Assembly (NCBI GenBank): GCA_947499955.1
Contig: CANMQI010000013.1
Span: 62,001-126,000 of the forward strand
Reading direction: 5' to 3'
Origin: an uncultured Granulosicoccus sp.
GTDB lineage: Bacteria; Pseudomonadota; Gammaproteobacteria; Granulosicoccales; Granulosicoccaceae
DNA length: 64,000 bases
Of the stretch, positions 53,666 to 63,893 are shown in pieces. Every line of letters begins with the position of its first letter. Position 1 is the first letter of the stretch. A program made the translations under genes and the position numbers. Below the pieces are notes generated by a model, which did no database searches, was not told the origin of the DNA, and saw only the letters and a list, made by a program, of their open reading frames with translations.

Positions 53666-54877
53666 TCAAAGTCTGCGTACGCCCGTCCGACAAGGCAGCC
53701 CACTGGCATCACTTGTCTGCGAATCAAGAACAAGTGCCTTCAGGATCTCGGCTGTACGTATCGCACCCCGGGTATCAAGCCGGGGAGATGCAGCCACATC
53801 AGCGCTATCGTCTGACAGTAGCTGCTGGATCAGCGCCGCCAGTGTGTCACTGGCGAGTTGCTCTTCAGTCAGCACCGCGGCCAGGCCCAACCGCTGCAGC
53901 CTTGCGGCCCTGTCCGCCTGCTCGGTCTCCCCGCCGACACTGTAGGGCACGAGAATCGAACGACAGCCTGCCTGCAGAATATCACCCATTGTATTGTAGC
54001 CCGCCTGCGACACCGAGACACCGGCACTGCATAGCAGGCTCGGAAAATCCGGCCGAAAGCGCTCCAGCAGAACATTGGCCGGTAACTGACTGGCCATGGA
54101 CGCATAGTGCGCCTGTTGCAGGTTCGGCCCCGCAATGATGCACCAGCTGAGCTCGGCCGGTAGTGCTGCGGCAGCTTCCAGAGAGGTTTGCACAAGCCTG
54201 TCCCCGACCGCGCCACCACCGGCAGAGACAAGCACATCAAAGTGCAGGGGTGACGCCTCTGGTACCGGCGCGCAGACCAGACCGGTGTAGCTGATCCTGT
54301 CAGCGATATCTGCCGCACAGGCGAAGCTCTCATCCAGAGTGGCAAACTGCGGATCGCCATGCACCAGCACTCTGTCAAAGTGCTGCCTGATCAGTGCTGC
54401 GCTCTGCTCATCCCGCCCGGGCTTGGTGCGTCTTTGCAGAATGTCCCGCACGGAGCTCACCAGTACGGGCTTCGGCTGTCTCGACTCGATGGCCTCGATC
54501 AGCGGTAGCAGTTCGAACCGGACCTGTCGTCGACCGAACGGAAAGGCTTCGAGCAACACGCAATCCGGCTCGACATCCCTGAATATCTGCAACAGCATTT
54601 CGCAGCGCCGCTGCCGGTAGGCATCATCGAGTACCTTGCCGTTGCCATCGACCAGCTCACCGAAATTTTCCCTGCCGACGGCAATCGGCGGCAGGCTCAG
54701 TTGTCGCACCCCCACCGGCTTGAACCCATCCACCGCCAACCCGCCGCTGACCAGGGTCACCTCGATACCACTCTGTGCAAGCGCCTCGGCAATTCTGCCC
54801 GCCCGCATCAGATGACCGATTCCGAGCAAGTGCTGCACATAGAACAGAACACGCGGTGCCCGGCGCACCTCGCTCAT
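53666..54877 (-). CDS. COG4671-like glycosyltransferase (GT-B fold)
   Basis: The 403-residue protein starts MSEVRRAPRVLFYVQHLLGIGHLMR, with the GIGH loop of MurG-like GT-B enzymes, and has the C-terminal donor-site motif VSQAGYNTMGDILQAG. It resembles the protein encoded at 56124-57332 and is probably a diverged paralogue. The ATG at 54877 overlaps the preceding stop by 4 bp; a start 5 codons upstream is in frame but unnecessary. Donor and acceptor unknown. A 262-bp gap with a GCCCTGT/ACAGGGC hairpin separates it from the ABC gene. Confidence 0.82.
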   Translation of the reverse strand: MSEVRRAPRVLFYVQHLLGIGHLMRAGRIAEALAQSGIEVTLVSGGLAVDGFKPVGVRQLSLPPIAVGRENFGELVDGNGKVLDDAYRQRRCEMLLQIFRDVEPDCVLLEAFPFGRRQVRFELLPLIEAIESRQPKPVLVSSVRDILQRRTKPGRDEQSAALIRQHFDRVLVHGDPQFATLDESFACAADIADRISYTGLVCAPVPEASPLHFDVLVSAGGGAVGDRLVQTSLEAAAALPAELSWCIIAGPNLQQAHYASMASQLPANVLLERFRPDFPSLLCSAGVSVSQAGYNTMGDILQAGCRSILVPYSVGGETEQADRAARLQRLGLAAVLTEEQLASDTLAALIQQLLSDDSADVAASPRLDTRGAIRTAEILKALVLDSQTSDASGLPCRTGVRRL

Positions 54878-56127
54878 GACTCCTTGTTCCACTGTTCCTC
54901 GAACAAGGACACCAGTTGCCGGATGCTGGCGTGGTAATCCAGTGTGCTCCTGACTTTCAGCTGTGCTGCCTGGCCCAGACGATCACGCAGCTCCGGGTCG
55001 CTCAGTGCTCTCGCCAGAGCGGCGCTCAGCGCCGGCACATCGTCGGATTCGACCAGCAACGCGTTTTCATCATGGGTGAACAGTTCGGGAATGGCCGATA
55101 CCCGGGTCGACACGCAAGGCAGGCCCTGGCTCGCCGCTTCCACCAGAACATTGGGCAGACCATCCCGATCACCATCGTCAGTCACACGGCAGGCCAGTAC
55201 GAACAGATCCGCGGCCTGATAGTTGACCAGCACATCACCCTGACCAATGGCGCCCAGCCAGCGGATATGCGGCTCGATACCCAGGTCGCGGGCCAGAGCC
55301 TGCAGGCTGTCGCGCTTCGTACCATCGCCAATATGCACAAAACGCCAGTGCAGGGTATCCGGCAGCGCGGCCAGCGCTCGCAGCAGGGTGTCATAGCCCT
55401 TCTTGCCAACCGCCCGACCGACACTGAGAATGATGACCGGGTCGTCCACCGACGAGCCATCCCGACTGGACGTCGGGCGCACGGTTGCCGGAAAACGATC
55501 CAGATCGATACCGTGATAACTCAGATGTACGGTTTCCGGATGCGCCGCCAGGGATTGCAGATAGCGATGCCCCACAGCCGTACAGGTCACCGCCCAGCGG
55601 GCACTGGCCAGTTTTCCGGACAATTCGCGCGCTGGCGATGTCCAGATATCCTTGGCATGCGCCGAGACGCTCCAGGGCACCTCCAGTATTCGCGCCGCAT
55701 AGGCGGCCACCGAGGCGGGGGTATGAATGAAATGCGCATGCACCCAGTGGGCATCGGCCGGCCACTCGGCAGCCAGCACCAGACTCTGGCCAAACCGTCG
55801 GACGCGATTGCGACTGCGATCGTGCATCAGGTCTGCCAGGAAATCCTTGCAGGCTGCGAAAAAGCCCGGCAATCTCATGGCCTTGGACAGGCTGCGCAAG
55901 ACTCGGCCCGGGGCATCATGCAGATACTCGGGCAGGTAATTGACCGGCGCACGTATCTCATCATGTACGGCATGCCGCGTACGATCAGTTGGATGGCGCA
56001 GCGACACCAGCTGCAGTTCGATACCGGCCTGCTCCAGCCCGAGAAGCTCCTGTGCGATGAAGGTTTCCGACAAGCGCGGATAGCCCTTGAGCACCACCAC
56101 CAGCTTGCGCGACTCAGAATTCTTCAT
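54874..56127 (-). CDS. Glycosyltransferase family 4 (WcaL/colanic-acid type)
   Basis: The 417-residue GT-B enzyme has KGYPRLSETFIAQELLGLE at the N-terminus and HAHFIHTPASVAAYAARI. The GT4 C-domain shows VIILSVGRAVGKKGYDTLLRALA, WLGAIGQGDVLVNYQAADLFVLA and DGLPNVLVEAASQGLPCVSTRVS, with the conserved E of the EX7E motif. Such enzymes build exopolysaccharide or glycolipid chains on the cytoplasmic face. It overlaps both neighbouring glycosyltransferase genes by 4 bp. Confidence 0.88.
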   Translation of the reverse strand: MKNSESRKLVVVLKGYPRLSETFIAQELLGLEQAGIELQLVSLRHPTDRTRHAVHDEIRAPVNYLPEYLHDAPGRVLRSLSKAMRLPGFFAACKDFLADLMHDRSRNRVRRFGQSLVLAAEWPADAHWVHAHFIHTPASVAAYAARILEVPWSVSAHAKDIWTSPARELSGKLASARWAVTCTAVGHRYLQSLAAHPETVHLSYHGIDLDRFPATVRPTSSRDGSSVDDPVIILSVGRAVGKKGYDTLLRALAALPDTLHWRFVHIGDGTKRDSLQALARDLGIEPHIRWLGAIGQGDVLVNYQAADLFVLACRVTDDGDRDGLPNVLVEAASQGLPCVSTRVSAIPELFTHDENALLVESDDVPALSAALARALSDPELRDRLGQAAQLKVRSTLDYHASIRQLVSLFEEQWNKES

Positions 56128-57332
56128 GCCTTGCTGATCACACTGATCTTGTTCGCGTCACGTGCCTGAAGGTGTTCCCCGACAATCTCGGAAATGGTAC
56201 CCAGGCCATCCATCTTGATATCCGGGTTGCGTTCCGAAGGAGGCAGTCGACCCGGCAGAGCCTTCAGCGCTGTGGCCATCCTTGCCGGGTCACCGGCCTC
56301 CTCTGGCAAGAGCATGTCAACCATACCCAGCTCGGCTGCCCGTTGCGTGCGAATCAGCTGCTCTTCACGCGGTACGGTTCTGGGGACGATCAGCGCCGGT
56401 TTGTCGAAGGAGAGAATCTCGCAGAAGGTGTTGTAGCCACCCATCGATACCACGGCCTTGGCGCTGGAAATCAGCTCTTCCATGCGCGAATCGAAATTGA
56501 TGATCTCCAGATTGACCAGTTTGCTGCCGCGCTCGACGAATTCATCGCGTTCCTTGCCCGGCATATAGGGGCCGAGCACCACCAGTGTCTTGTAGGTCAG
56601 TGTGGCATCCTGCTCATAGGCGGCCAGCACGTCTCTGATCAATGCAACTCCATCACCACCGCCACCGGTGGTCACCAGAATGTAGTCGCCTTCCTGCTTG
56701 TTGGTGGACAGATCGGCATGCAATGCCTGACGCTTCAGAAAACCGACAAAACGCATGCGATCACGCACCGCCTGCGGTATGTCCATGCCGATCATCGGAT
56801 CGTAGAAATTCTTCGGGCCATACACCCAGATCTGGTCGTAGAAGGCTTCGATCTTGCTGATCAGACCCTTGCGCTCCCATTCAGCCGCCAGCAGATGAGG
56901 CGCGTCCATGACATCACGCATGCCGAGTATCAGCTCGGTGTTGCGCGACTTGAGGTAGGCGAGTGTCTCACTGACCTCCCCTTGCAGGCCCATGGGCTCC
57001 TTGTCCACCAGAAAGATATCCGGTTGAAAGGTCTCCGCCGCATTGCGGATGATCGATTCACGCATGCGGATGGTCTCGCTCAGATCGATGTGCTGGTCCA
57101 TCGATGTGTATTCACCGTTACGCAGCTTGATGACACTGGGAATCTTGACGAAATCCACCCGTGCCCGGAAATCGAAGGCACCGGCAATGGCAGAACCGGA
57201 GATGATCAACACACTCAGTCCGCTGAAATTCTCCACCAGCGAATGCGCGATGGTCCGACAACGACGCAGGTGTCCCAGCCCGAACGTGTCGTGGCTGTAC
57301 ATGAGAATCCGGGCACCCTCTGGATCACTCAC
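56124..57332 (-). CDS. COG4671-like glycosyltransferase (GT-B fold)
   Basis: The 402-residue protein begins ARILMYSHDTFGLGHLRRCRTIAHSL, the signature of this predicted glycosyltransferase group. It contains VDKEPMGLQGEV and, in the C-domain, VTTGGGGDGVAL and VSMGGYNTFCEILSFDKPALIVPR. First of three coupled glycosyltransferase genes, 75 bp after the permease gene. Substrate unknown; no signal or membrane helix, so cytoplasmic. Confidence 0.85.
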   Translation of the reverse strand: MSDPEGARILMYSHDTFGLGHLRRCRTIAHSLVENFSGLSVLIISGSAIAGAFDFRARVDFVKIPSVIKLRNGEYTSMDQHIDLSETIRMRESIIRNAAETFQPDIFLVDKEPMGLQGEVSETLAYLKSRNTELILGMRDVMDAPHLLAAEWERKGLISKIEAFYDQIWVYGPKNFYDPMIGMDIPQAVRDRMRFVGFLKRQALHADLSTNKQEGDYILVTTGGGGDGVALIRDVLAAYEQDATLTYKTLVVLGPYMPGKERDEFVERGSKLVNLEIINFDSRMEELISSAKAVVSMGGYNTFCEILSFDKPALIVPRTVPREEQLIRTQRAAELGMVDMLLPEEAGDPARMATALKALPGRLPPSERNPDIKMDGLGTISEIVGEHLQARDANKISVISKA

Positions 57333-57407
57333 CGTTTCAGACCTGCTGGGTATGCAACCCCGGGATCCTGCGTTTCAGTCGTTTTCATCAAGGGAATAAC
57401 CAATGCG

Positions 57408-58595
57408 TCACTTGTAGGGGTCTGCGGCATCACGCAGTCCATCGCCAAGAAAATTGAAGGCCAGAATCACCAGAATCACGGGCAACACCGGAAAAAGCAA
57501 CCAGGGATACAGAGCAATGATATTGATGCTGCGTGCCTCGGTCAGCAGGATGCCCCAGCTGGTTATCGGAGGTCGCAAACCGATACCGAGAAAACTCAGA
57601 GCCGTTTCACCGAGAATCATTCCCGGAATGGTCAAGGTGGCACTGGCTATCAGGTGTGACATGAATCCGGGAACAAGGTGCCGTCCAATGACCCGGGTGC
57701 TGCTTGCGCCCAACAGTTGTGCAGCGACGACATAGTCTTCTTCACGCAGTGACAGCAATTTCGAACGCACCGCACGCGCCAACCCGGTCCAGTCCAGCAG
57801 ACCGAGTATGACCGTGATGCCGACATAGACCAGAATCGGACTCCAGGTCAGCGGAATGATGGTGGCCAGTGCCATCCACAGCGGAATACTGGGAATCGAC
57901 TGCAGCACTTCGGTAATGCGCTGCACCAGCATGTCGAAGACACCACCACGATAACCGGCGATGCCGCCGATGATGATGCCCAGCACGAAGCTCATCATGA
58001 CCCCGAAGATACCGATGGTCAGGGATATCCGGGCACCGTAGATGGTGCGCGACAGGACATCACGCCCCAGGCGGTCGGTACCGAGCAGGAACAACTGCCC
58101 CCCTTCCGGCGGACAGACCAGATGCAGATCGGCCTCGAACAGGTTCCAGAAACGGTACGTGTCGCCATGACAGAAGAACTGCAGCGGCTGGATATCGTCC
58201 TTGTTGTCCGAGTAGTTGCGCCGCAGGGTGTCCATGTCCAGCGTCATCTCCTGCCCGTAGGTGTAGGGTCTGACCAGCTCACCGTCGCGAAAGATGTGTA
58301 CCGACACCGGTGGCGCGTAGATGAAATCGGTATTGCGCGTATGCAGATTGTAGGGTGCCAGGAATTCACTGATCAGGATGGACAGGTAGATCAGTACCAG
58401 AAAGATGCCGGAAAACAGGGCGATCCGGTGCTGACAGAAGTACCACCACATCAGCCTCAGCTGGGAGGCATGCGCCGCCGGTCCGCCATGTTCCTTGTCC
58501 TGCTCGAGCGCATTGGGATCATAGTGCGCATCGGAGACAAAGTGCTCCAACGGGGCGCCCGGTTCGCTCAATGGCGTCTTCATCGGCGGCTTCAT
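57408..58595 (-). CDS. Opp/Dpp-type ABC transporter permease (OppC/YejE-like)
   Basis: The 395-residue permease has a first membrane helix at about residue 62 (LFSGIFLVLIYLSILISEF), then a long periplasmic segment (about 85-175, including VSVHIFRDGELVRPYTYGQE and a Cys pair). The C-type permease core follows: FLLGTDRLGRDVLSRTIYGARISL, the EAA loop (ARAVRSKLLSLREEDYVVAAQLLGA) and PGMILGETALSFLGIGLRPPITSWG. About 90 residues longer than typical OppC. It overlaps the B-type permease gene by 4 bp. Confidence 0.9.
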   Translation of the reverse strand: MKPPMKTPLSEPGAPLEHFVSDAHYDPNALEQDKEHGGPAAHASQLRLMWWYFCQHRIALFSGIFLVLIYLSILISEFLAPYNLHTRNTDFIYAPPVSVHIFRDGELVRPYTYGQEMTLDMDTLRRNYSDNKDDIQPLQFFCHGDTYRFWNLFEADLHLVCPPEGGQLFLLGTDRLGRDVLSRTIYGARISLTIGIFGVMMSFVLGIIIGGIAGYRGGVFDMLVQRITEVLQSIPSIPLWMALATIIPLTWSPILVYVGITVILGLLDWTGLARAVRSKLLSLREEDYVVAAQLLGASSTRVIGRHLVPGFMSHLIASATLTIPGMILGETALSFLGIGLRPPITSWGILLTEARSINIIALYPWLLFPVLPVILVILAFNFLGDGLRDAADPYK

Positions 58596-59590
58596 CGATG
58601 TCGTCCCGCACCAAAGCGGATGCGCGGATCAAGCAAGGCCAGTGCAACGTCCGACACCAGAACACCAATGACGGTCAGAAACGCCAGGAACATCAGAAAG
58701 GAACCGGCCAGATACATGTCCTGGCTCTGCAATGCCTTGATCAGCATCGGCCCGGTAGTCTCCAGCGACAGGACGATAGCTGTCACTTCAGCACCGGAAA
58801 TCACCGCCGGCAGAATCGAGCCGATATCCGAGATGAAGAAGTTCAGTGCCATGCGCAGGGGGTACTTCAGCAGCACTTTCACCGGATGCAGGCCCTTGGA
58901 ACGCGCTGTGACCACATACTGCTTCTTCAGTTCATCCAGCAGATTGGCTCGCAGCCGACGAATCATGGCGGCGGTACCGGCAGTGCCGATGATCAGCACC
59001 GGTATCCACAGATGTTCGAGAATGGAGACGAATTTGTCCCAGGACATCGGCTGATTGAGATATTCCCGATCCATCAGATGACCGATGGACGTGCCGAACC
59101 AGATATTGGCCAGATACATCATGACCAGGGCCAGAATGAAATTCGGCACCGCGATCCCGATCATGCCCACAAAGGTCAGACCGTAGTCGCCCCAGCTGTA
59201 CTGATGCGTGGCCGAATAGATACCGATGGGAAACGCGATCAACCAGGTGAAGGCAATGGTCACCACCGAGACGAGAATCGTCAGCCACAGACGATCGCCT
59301 ACGACCTCGTTCACCGGCAGGCGGTATTCGAAGGAATAACCGAAGTCACCCACCAGCATGCCGCTGACCCAGTGAAAGTAGCGTACGATCATGGGTTCAT
59401 CGAAACCGTAGCGCTCCTTGAGCAGCTCGATCTCGGCCAGGTCGGCCGCCTCCCCCATCGCCCGCAGCTCCGAGACATAACTCTCGAAGTAATCCCCGGG
59501 TGGCAGTTCGATGATGGTGAACACCAGCGCCGAGATCAGCAGCAGAGTCGGGATCATGGTGATGATCCGCCAGAGTATGTAGCGCAGCAT
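58592..59590 (-). CDS. Opp/Dpp-type ABC transporter permease (OppB-like)
   Basis: The 332-residue permease starts MLRYILWRIITMIPTLLLISALVF, with the B-type N-terminal helix, then GDFGYSFEYRLPVNEVV, a membrane core and the EAA loop RRLRANLLDELKKQYVVTARSKGL. The true start is ATG 59590, 2 bp after the binding-protein stop; the longer open frame upstream is not family sequence. Confidence 0.92.
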   Translation of the reverse strand: MLRYILWRIITMIPTLLLISALVFTIIELPPGDYFESYVSELRAMGEAADLAEIELLKERYGFDEPMIVRYFHWVSGMLVGDFGYSFEYRLPVNEVVGDRLWLTILVSVVTIAFTWLIAFPIGIYSATHQYSWGDYGLTFVGMIGIAVPNFILALVMMYLANIWFGTSIGHLMDREYLNQPMSWDKFVSILEHLWIPVLIIGTAGTAAMIRRLRANLLDELKKQYVVTARSKGLHPVKVLLKYPLRMALNFFISDIGSILPAVISGAEVTAIVLSLETTGPMLIKALQSQDMYLAGSFLMFLAFLTVIGVLVSDVALALLDPRIRFGAGRHR

Positions 59591-59592
59591 GC

Positions 59593-61512
59593 CTAGATCT
59601 CCTTGTCCAGCCAGAAGGTATCGGGCATGTAGACGCCGAAGTAGCTCGTCGGCTGAAAGCCGAACAGTCCCTTCTCCGGCAGATTGTGCAGACGTGCCGA
59701 CCTGACCACGGGCTGCAGGGTACTGTTGATGGTGCCGATGGTATAGACCTGATCTGCGTGGATGGCCAGCATGCGCTCCCAGATCCGCACCCGGTCTTCG
59801 GTACGGGTAGAGAGCATCCATTCATCACGCAAGGCGCTCAGCAGTTGCACATGAAACAGCTCCGAGGGCTTGCCCTGCGTATGCCCGGACATATAGTACA
59901 AGCCCCAGGATGGCCACTGCAGTTGGTCACTGGAGCTGGGCGCCAGTTCATTGGGTGACATGTCAGCGGCGGGCAGGCCATTGTCCAATCCCTGCCAGAC
60001 GGACATCATGACATCGCCCCCCATGATGCGGCTGCGGAAGATATCGCGTTGTGAAGTACGTACGAACAGTGCAATACCGATCTCGCGAAAATGGTCGCGT
60101 ATCAGTTCCAGAACATCGGTTTCCAGCGTGCTCTCACCGGAGGACTCCACCGTGATATTGGCCAGTCGCCCATCCGGCAGCAAACGCATGCCGTTGGCAT
60201 GGCGCTTGTCCAGACCGAGAATATCCAGCAGGCGGTTGGCATGCAGGGGTTCATGGCTTGACCAGGCGCGTGCATATTCAGGCTTGTATAAAGGACTCTC
60301 AGGCAAAACGGTATTGGCACTTTCATTCGCCAGTCCGTAGTAGATGACCTGGTTGATCTCACGCCGGTTGATGGCCAGCGACAGGGCGCGGCGCATGCGC
60401 ACATCCTGAAACAGCTTGCGCCAGACCTTGTCCTTGCAATTGAGATTGGGGAACAGCACAACACTGGAACCGCGGGTACGCTTCCACAGCGACACCTTGA
60501 TGGGAAAACGGCTCTCCGCCTCCTTCATCAGGGTGTAATCCGGCAGGTCCACCGCGGAGGCCTGCAGATCACTCTCGCCGGTCGCCGCCTTGGCCGCGAT
60601 GATATCGGAGGTACTGACATTCAGGACCATGCGATCGATATAGGGTAGCTGTCTGCCATGCTCATCGACCCGATGAAAATAGGGGTTGCGCTCGAACACG
60701 AACTGCTCGGCCGGTGGCCGGGTTCGCGGTCGCCAGGCCTCCAGGGTTGGCAGATCCGGATTCTCCGGACGATTCTGCCGCGACATCTTGCGGTGCAGAC
60801 CCACCCAGTCATCCACCCGGTACTGCTCCACCAGCTCAGCCAGCTTCTCCGGTGTCTGATAACGCGCATGGAACTGACGCATGTACGACGATGGCAGGGC
60901 CAGCGTCAGTGGTATCGGGGAGGCCAGGTTGGGCAGAAACTGCGGCATGGGCAGATCCCAGGTATAGCGGATCGTCAGAGGGTCGAGCACCTCGAAGCGC
61001 GCCACATTGCCATTGACCTTGAGGCTGACCGGTGGCCCACCACGCAGGTATTGCGTGTTGAGGATGACATCGTGCCAGTAGTAGTTGAAATCCTCGGCGG
61101 TAAAATCACTACCGTCCGACCACTTGTGCCCCTCTCGCAGATGAAAGGTGAAGCGACGACCTTCCTCGACCGTGTAGGACTCCAGGATGTCCGGCACCAT
61201 GTCCAGCTGCAGGTTGTAGCCCACCAACCGGGAATACCCATTGATGGGAACGTAACGGATGTCTCTTTGACCACCGATGAGCATGCGCAGAGTGCCACCA
61301 TGCTGACCTGCTTCACGTCCCATGGCGCCCAGATCGATGACCCGTGGATTACGTGGCAATCGCTGTGACAGCTCAGGCAACTTGCCCGCCGCCACGCGTT
61401 TTCGCAGCAACTCGGACTCCAGTGAAAGCGTTCCACTACCGGTTGCTGCCGGCAGACGCATGGGCAGAACGGCCGTTGCCATCATGCCCAGAAGGCGTCG
61501 ACGAGAAATCAT
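59593..61512 (-). CDS. Extracellular solute-binding protein, family 5 (Tat-type signal)
   Basis: The 639-residue binding protein has a Tat-like signal ([18 protein letters not shown]), indicating export of a folded protein. The family-5 (oligopeptide) fold is clear: LVGYNLQLDMVPDILESYTVEEGRRFTFHLREGHKWSDGSDFTAEDF, RRALSLAINRREINQVIYYG and FREIGIALFVRTSQRDIF. Family-5 proteins bind peptides, oligosaccharides, nickel or opines; the ligand cannot be read by eye. It overlaps the ATPase gene by 4 bp. Confidence 0.92.
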   Translation of the reverse strand: MISRRRLLGMMATAVLPMRLPAATGSGTLSLESELLRKRVAAGKLPELSQRLPRNPRVIDLGAMGREAGQHGGTLRMLIGGQRDIRYVPINGYSRLVGYNLQLDMVPDILESYTVEEGRRFTFHLREGHKWSDGSDFTAEDFNYYWHDVILNTQYLRGGPPVSLKVNGNVARFEVLDPLTIRYTWDLPMPQFLPNLASPIPLTLALPSSYMRQFHARYQTPEKLAELVEQYRVDDWVGLHRKMSRQNRPENPDLPTLEAWRPRTRPPAEQFVFERNPYFHRVDEHGRQLPYIDRMVLNVSTSDIIAAKAATGESDLQASAVDLPDYTLMKEAESRFPIKVSLWKRTRGSSVVLFPNLNCKDKVWRKLFQDVRMRRALSLAINRREINQVIYYGLANESANTVLPESPLYKPEYARAWSSHEPLHANRLLDILGLDKRHANGMRLLPDGRLANITVESSGESTLETDVLELIRDHFREIGIALFVRTSQRDIFRSRIMGGDVMMSVWQGLDNGLPAADMSPNELAPSSSDQLQWPSWGLYYMSGHTQGKPSELFHVQLLSALRDEWMLSTRTEDRVRIWERMLAIHADQVYTIGTINSTLQPVVRSARLHNLPEKGLFGFQPTSYFGVYMPDTFWLDKEI

Positions 61513-63422
61513 GATTGCAGCTCCGTGAAGTCGGCCGATGGCTTTGCCAGCACGAAATGCTCTTCACCGACATCGACGGCTGTCAGGGCTTCGCCCCCGA
61601 TATCGCTGCGAAAGGCTGCCGGCCAGGACTCTTGCGAGATGGCACCGGTTTCCCCCACACTGTCAAAATCCAGGGGCCGATCCAGATCGGGAAACGGTAC
61701 GGCATTCATCAAGGATCGGGTATACGGGTGAATCGGCGACTGCATGATGACGGCCCGCGGTGCCATCTCGACGATCTTGCCTGCCCACATGACTGCCACC
61801 CGGTCTGCCATGTAATCGATGACTGCCAGATTGTGCGAGATGAACAGATAGGTCAGCCCCATGTCCTTCTGCAGGTCCTTGAGCAGATTCAGGATCTGCG
61901 CCTGTACCGAGACATCCAGCGCCGAGACCGGCTCATCGCAGATGATCAGACTGGGGGCTACCGCCAGTGATCGGGAAATACCGATGCGCTGCCGCTGCCC
62001 CCCGGAAAAACTGTGCGGATAACGCTGCAGGGCATTCTTGCCAAGCCCCACCGCATCCAGTAGCGAGCTGGTGGCCACATTGCGCTGCTCACGGGTGCCA
62101 CGCTTGTGAATTTCGAAAGGCTCACGCAGTATGTTGCCGATCGTCATGCGCGGTGAGAGCGAGGATATCGGGTCCTGAAAGACCATCTGCATCTTCGCCC
62201 GCAGGTTCTGCAGAGAATCGCCGGTAGCAGCCAGCACATCCAGCGGCCCATCGCCATCGTTGAAGGTGACACTGCCGGTGTCGGGTGTGACCGCATGCAT
62301 CAGTATCTTGCTGAGCGTGGTCTTGCCGCAGCCACTCTCACCGACCAGGCCCAGACACTCACCACGGCGGATGTCGAAACTGACCCCATCCACCACGGGC
62401 ACGGCCTTGTTTTCGCCACCCATCTGCCAATCCTGCTTCTTGGTGTAGAAGGTCTTGCTCAGATTCTTGACAGAGAGTATGACATCGGGCGCCTCCTCCT
62501 CCTTGCGAGGCGGCGCCGCCAGCTTGTCCAGCAAGTGCTCGACATGCGTGTCGATATCACGCAAGGGCTTCAGACGCACATCGCGCGGCATGTCGAACGT
62601 GGGAATGGCGGACATCAGCCCTTTCAGATACGGGTGGCCGGGTGAGCGAAAGATCGCATCGACGGGCCCCGCCTCCATGATTTCTCCGCGATAGATGACC
62701 GATACTTCATCGGCCATATTGGCCACCACGCCCAGATCATGGGTAATCAGCAGGATTGCCATGTGCAATCGCGATTGCAGATCACGCAGCAATTTCAGTA
62801 TCTGCGCCTGGATGGTGACATCCAGTGCCGTGGTCGGCTCATCGGCGATCAGCAGAGCCGGCTCGCAGATCAGAGCCATGGCGATCATGGTGCGTTGACG
62901 CATGCCACCGGACAGTTCAAAGGAATACATGTCGAACACCTTCGACGGGTTCGTGAATCCGACCAGGGCCAGCATGTCCTCACATCGCTCACGCTGCTCT
63001 TTCGGCGACAGGGATGTGTGTATGCGAAGTACTTCACAAATCTGATTACCCACCGTATGCAGCGGCGAGAAGGATGTCATGGGTTCCTGAAAGATCATGC
63101 TGATGCGATTGCCACGAATAGCGCGTATTCGTCGGCCATCGTGCGGCAGGTCCAGTATGTTGCTGGTCGTCTCCGGCGTGTTCGGATCGGTAAACAGCAC
63201 CTTGCCGGTGACGCTGGCGATCGCGGGCTCAAGCCCCATCACCACCTGACTGATGATCGACTTGCCGGAACCCGATTCGCCCACCAGGGCGGTGACCTTG
63301 CCGGGCAAAACCCGCAGACTGGCCCCCTTGACGGCCTCCACGCTACCACCGAGCAGAGGAATCGATACGTGCAGGTCTTCGACACGCAGCAAGTCCTTGC
63401 CGGTATTCGGCTGATCCGACAT
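61509..63422 (-). CDS. Opp/Dpp-type ABC transporter ATPase, fused two-domain form (OppDF-like)
   Basis: The 637-residue protein joins two ATPase domains. The first has Walker [14 protein letters not shown], signature [15 protein letters not shown] and Walker [13 protein letters not shown]. The second, from about residue 315, has [28 protein letters not shown] and [12 protein letters not shown]. Each domain ends with the oligopeptide-transporter C-terminal segment ([34 protein letters not shown]). Fusion of D and F subunits is common in Yej-type systems. First clear gene of the cluster. Confidence 0.95.
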   Translation of the reverse strand: MSDQPNTGKDLLRVEDLHVSIPLLGGSVEAVKGASLRVLPGKVTALVGESGSGKSIISQVVMGLEPAIASVTGKVLFTDPNTPETTSNILDLPHDGRRIRAIRGNRISMIFQEPMTSFSPLHTVGNQICEVLRIHTSLSPKEQRERCEDMLALVGFTNPSKVFDMYSFELSGGMRQRTMIAMALICEPALLIADEPTTALDVTIQAQILKLLRDLQSRLHMAILLITHDLGVVANMADEVSVIYRGEIMEAGPVDAIFRSPGHPYLKGLMSAIPTFDMPRDVRLKPLRDIDTHVEHLLDKLAAPPRKEEEAPDVILSVKNLSKTFYTKKQDWQMGGENKAVPVVDGVSFDIRRGECLGLVGESGCGKTTLSKILMHAVTPDTGSVTFNDGDGPLDVLAATGDSLQNLRAKMQMVFQDPISSLSPRMTIGNILREPFEIHKRGTREQRNVATSSLLDAVGLGKNALQRYPHSFSGGQRQRIGISRSLAVAPSLIICDEPVSALDVSVQAQILNLLKDLQKDMGLTYLFISHNLAVIDYMADRVAVMWAGKIVEMAPRAVIMQSPIHPYTRSLMNAVPFPDLDRPLDFDSVGETGAISQESWPAAFRSDIGGEALTAVDVGEEHFVLAKPSADFTELQS

Positions 63423-63441
63423 AGTATTTACTGGCCTTTCA

Positions 63442-63630
63442 TCAATAGGGAAAACCTGATCCGAGCCAGCTTGTCGGGCCGCGGTACGATACAGTTTCGA
63501 ACGGCAAATCCTGCCACAGACCCCACATCAGTGCATCATCCTCATCAGTTTGGCCCGCCGGCATGGTGGTGTCATCGGCAGTACCGGCAATGACATTACC
63601 CGTAACCATTGCCTGTCTGCAATTGCGCAT
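63442..63630 (-). CDS. Possible small protein upstream of the ABC transporter genes
   Basis: A 62-codon frame starting MRNCRQAMVTGNVIAGTADD ends ...SWLGSGFPY 19 bp before the ATPase gene. The second half uses GC-rich codons like a real gene, but no family is recognised and no strong ribosome site is seen. It could equally be leader sequence. Confidence 0.25.
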   Translation of the reverse strand: MRNCRQAMVTGNVIAGTADDTTMPAGQTDEDDALMWGLWQDLPFETVSYRGPTSWLGSGFPY

Positions 63631-63893
63631 GACTATCACGATACCCCAAATCAGCTTCACGATTGTGGCTGTCAATCACCTGATCGGCTCCCTGACGGCA
63701 CTATTGAATGACAAACTGCCGAGTGTCGACTTTACTCAGGGTTCACGATAGTGCAATCCTCGAAGATGCGAAGCTGTCCCGGATGACTGCCCGGCGCCGC
63801 CAGTCACCCGCACGCAACCTCCCGGGCACCTTCGCAACCACTGCCTGTCCGAAACCGATCAACCCTGCCCTTTCATCAGTGTAGCGAGAACCC

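Noticed and set aside
54916-57659. Two long plus-strand open frames (417 and 495 codons) opposite the glycosyltransferases
   Set aside because: Shadows of confident minus-strand genes; His/Arg/Gln-rich sequence without domains.
59591-59821. 77-codon N-terminal extension of the OppB-like permease
   Set aside because: It overlaps the binding-protein gene and is Arg/His-rich shadow sequence; the family start is at 59590.
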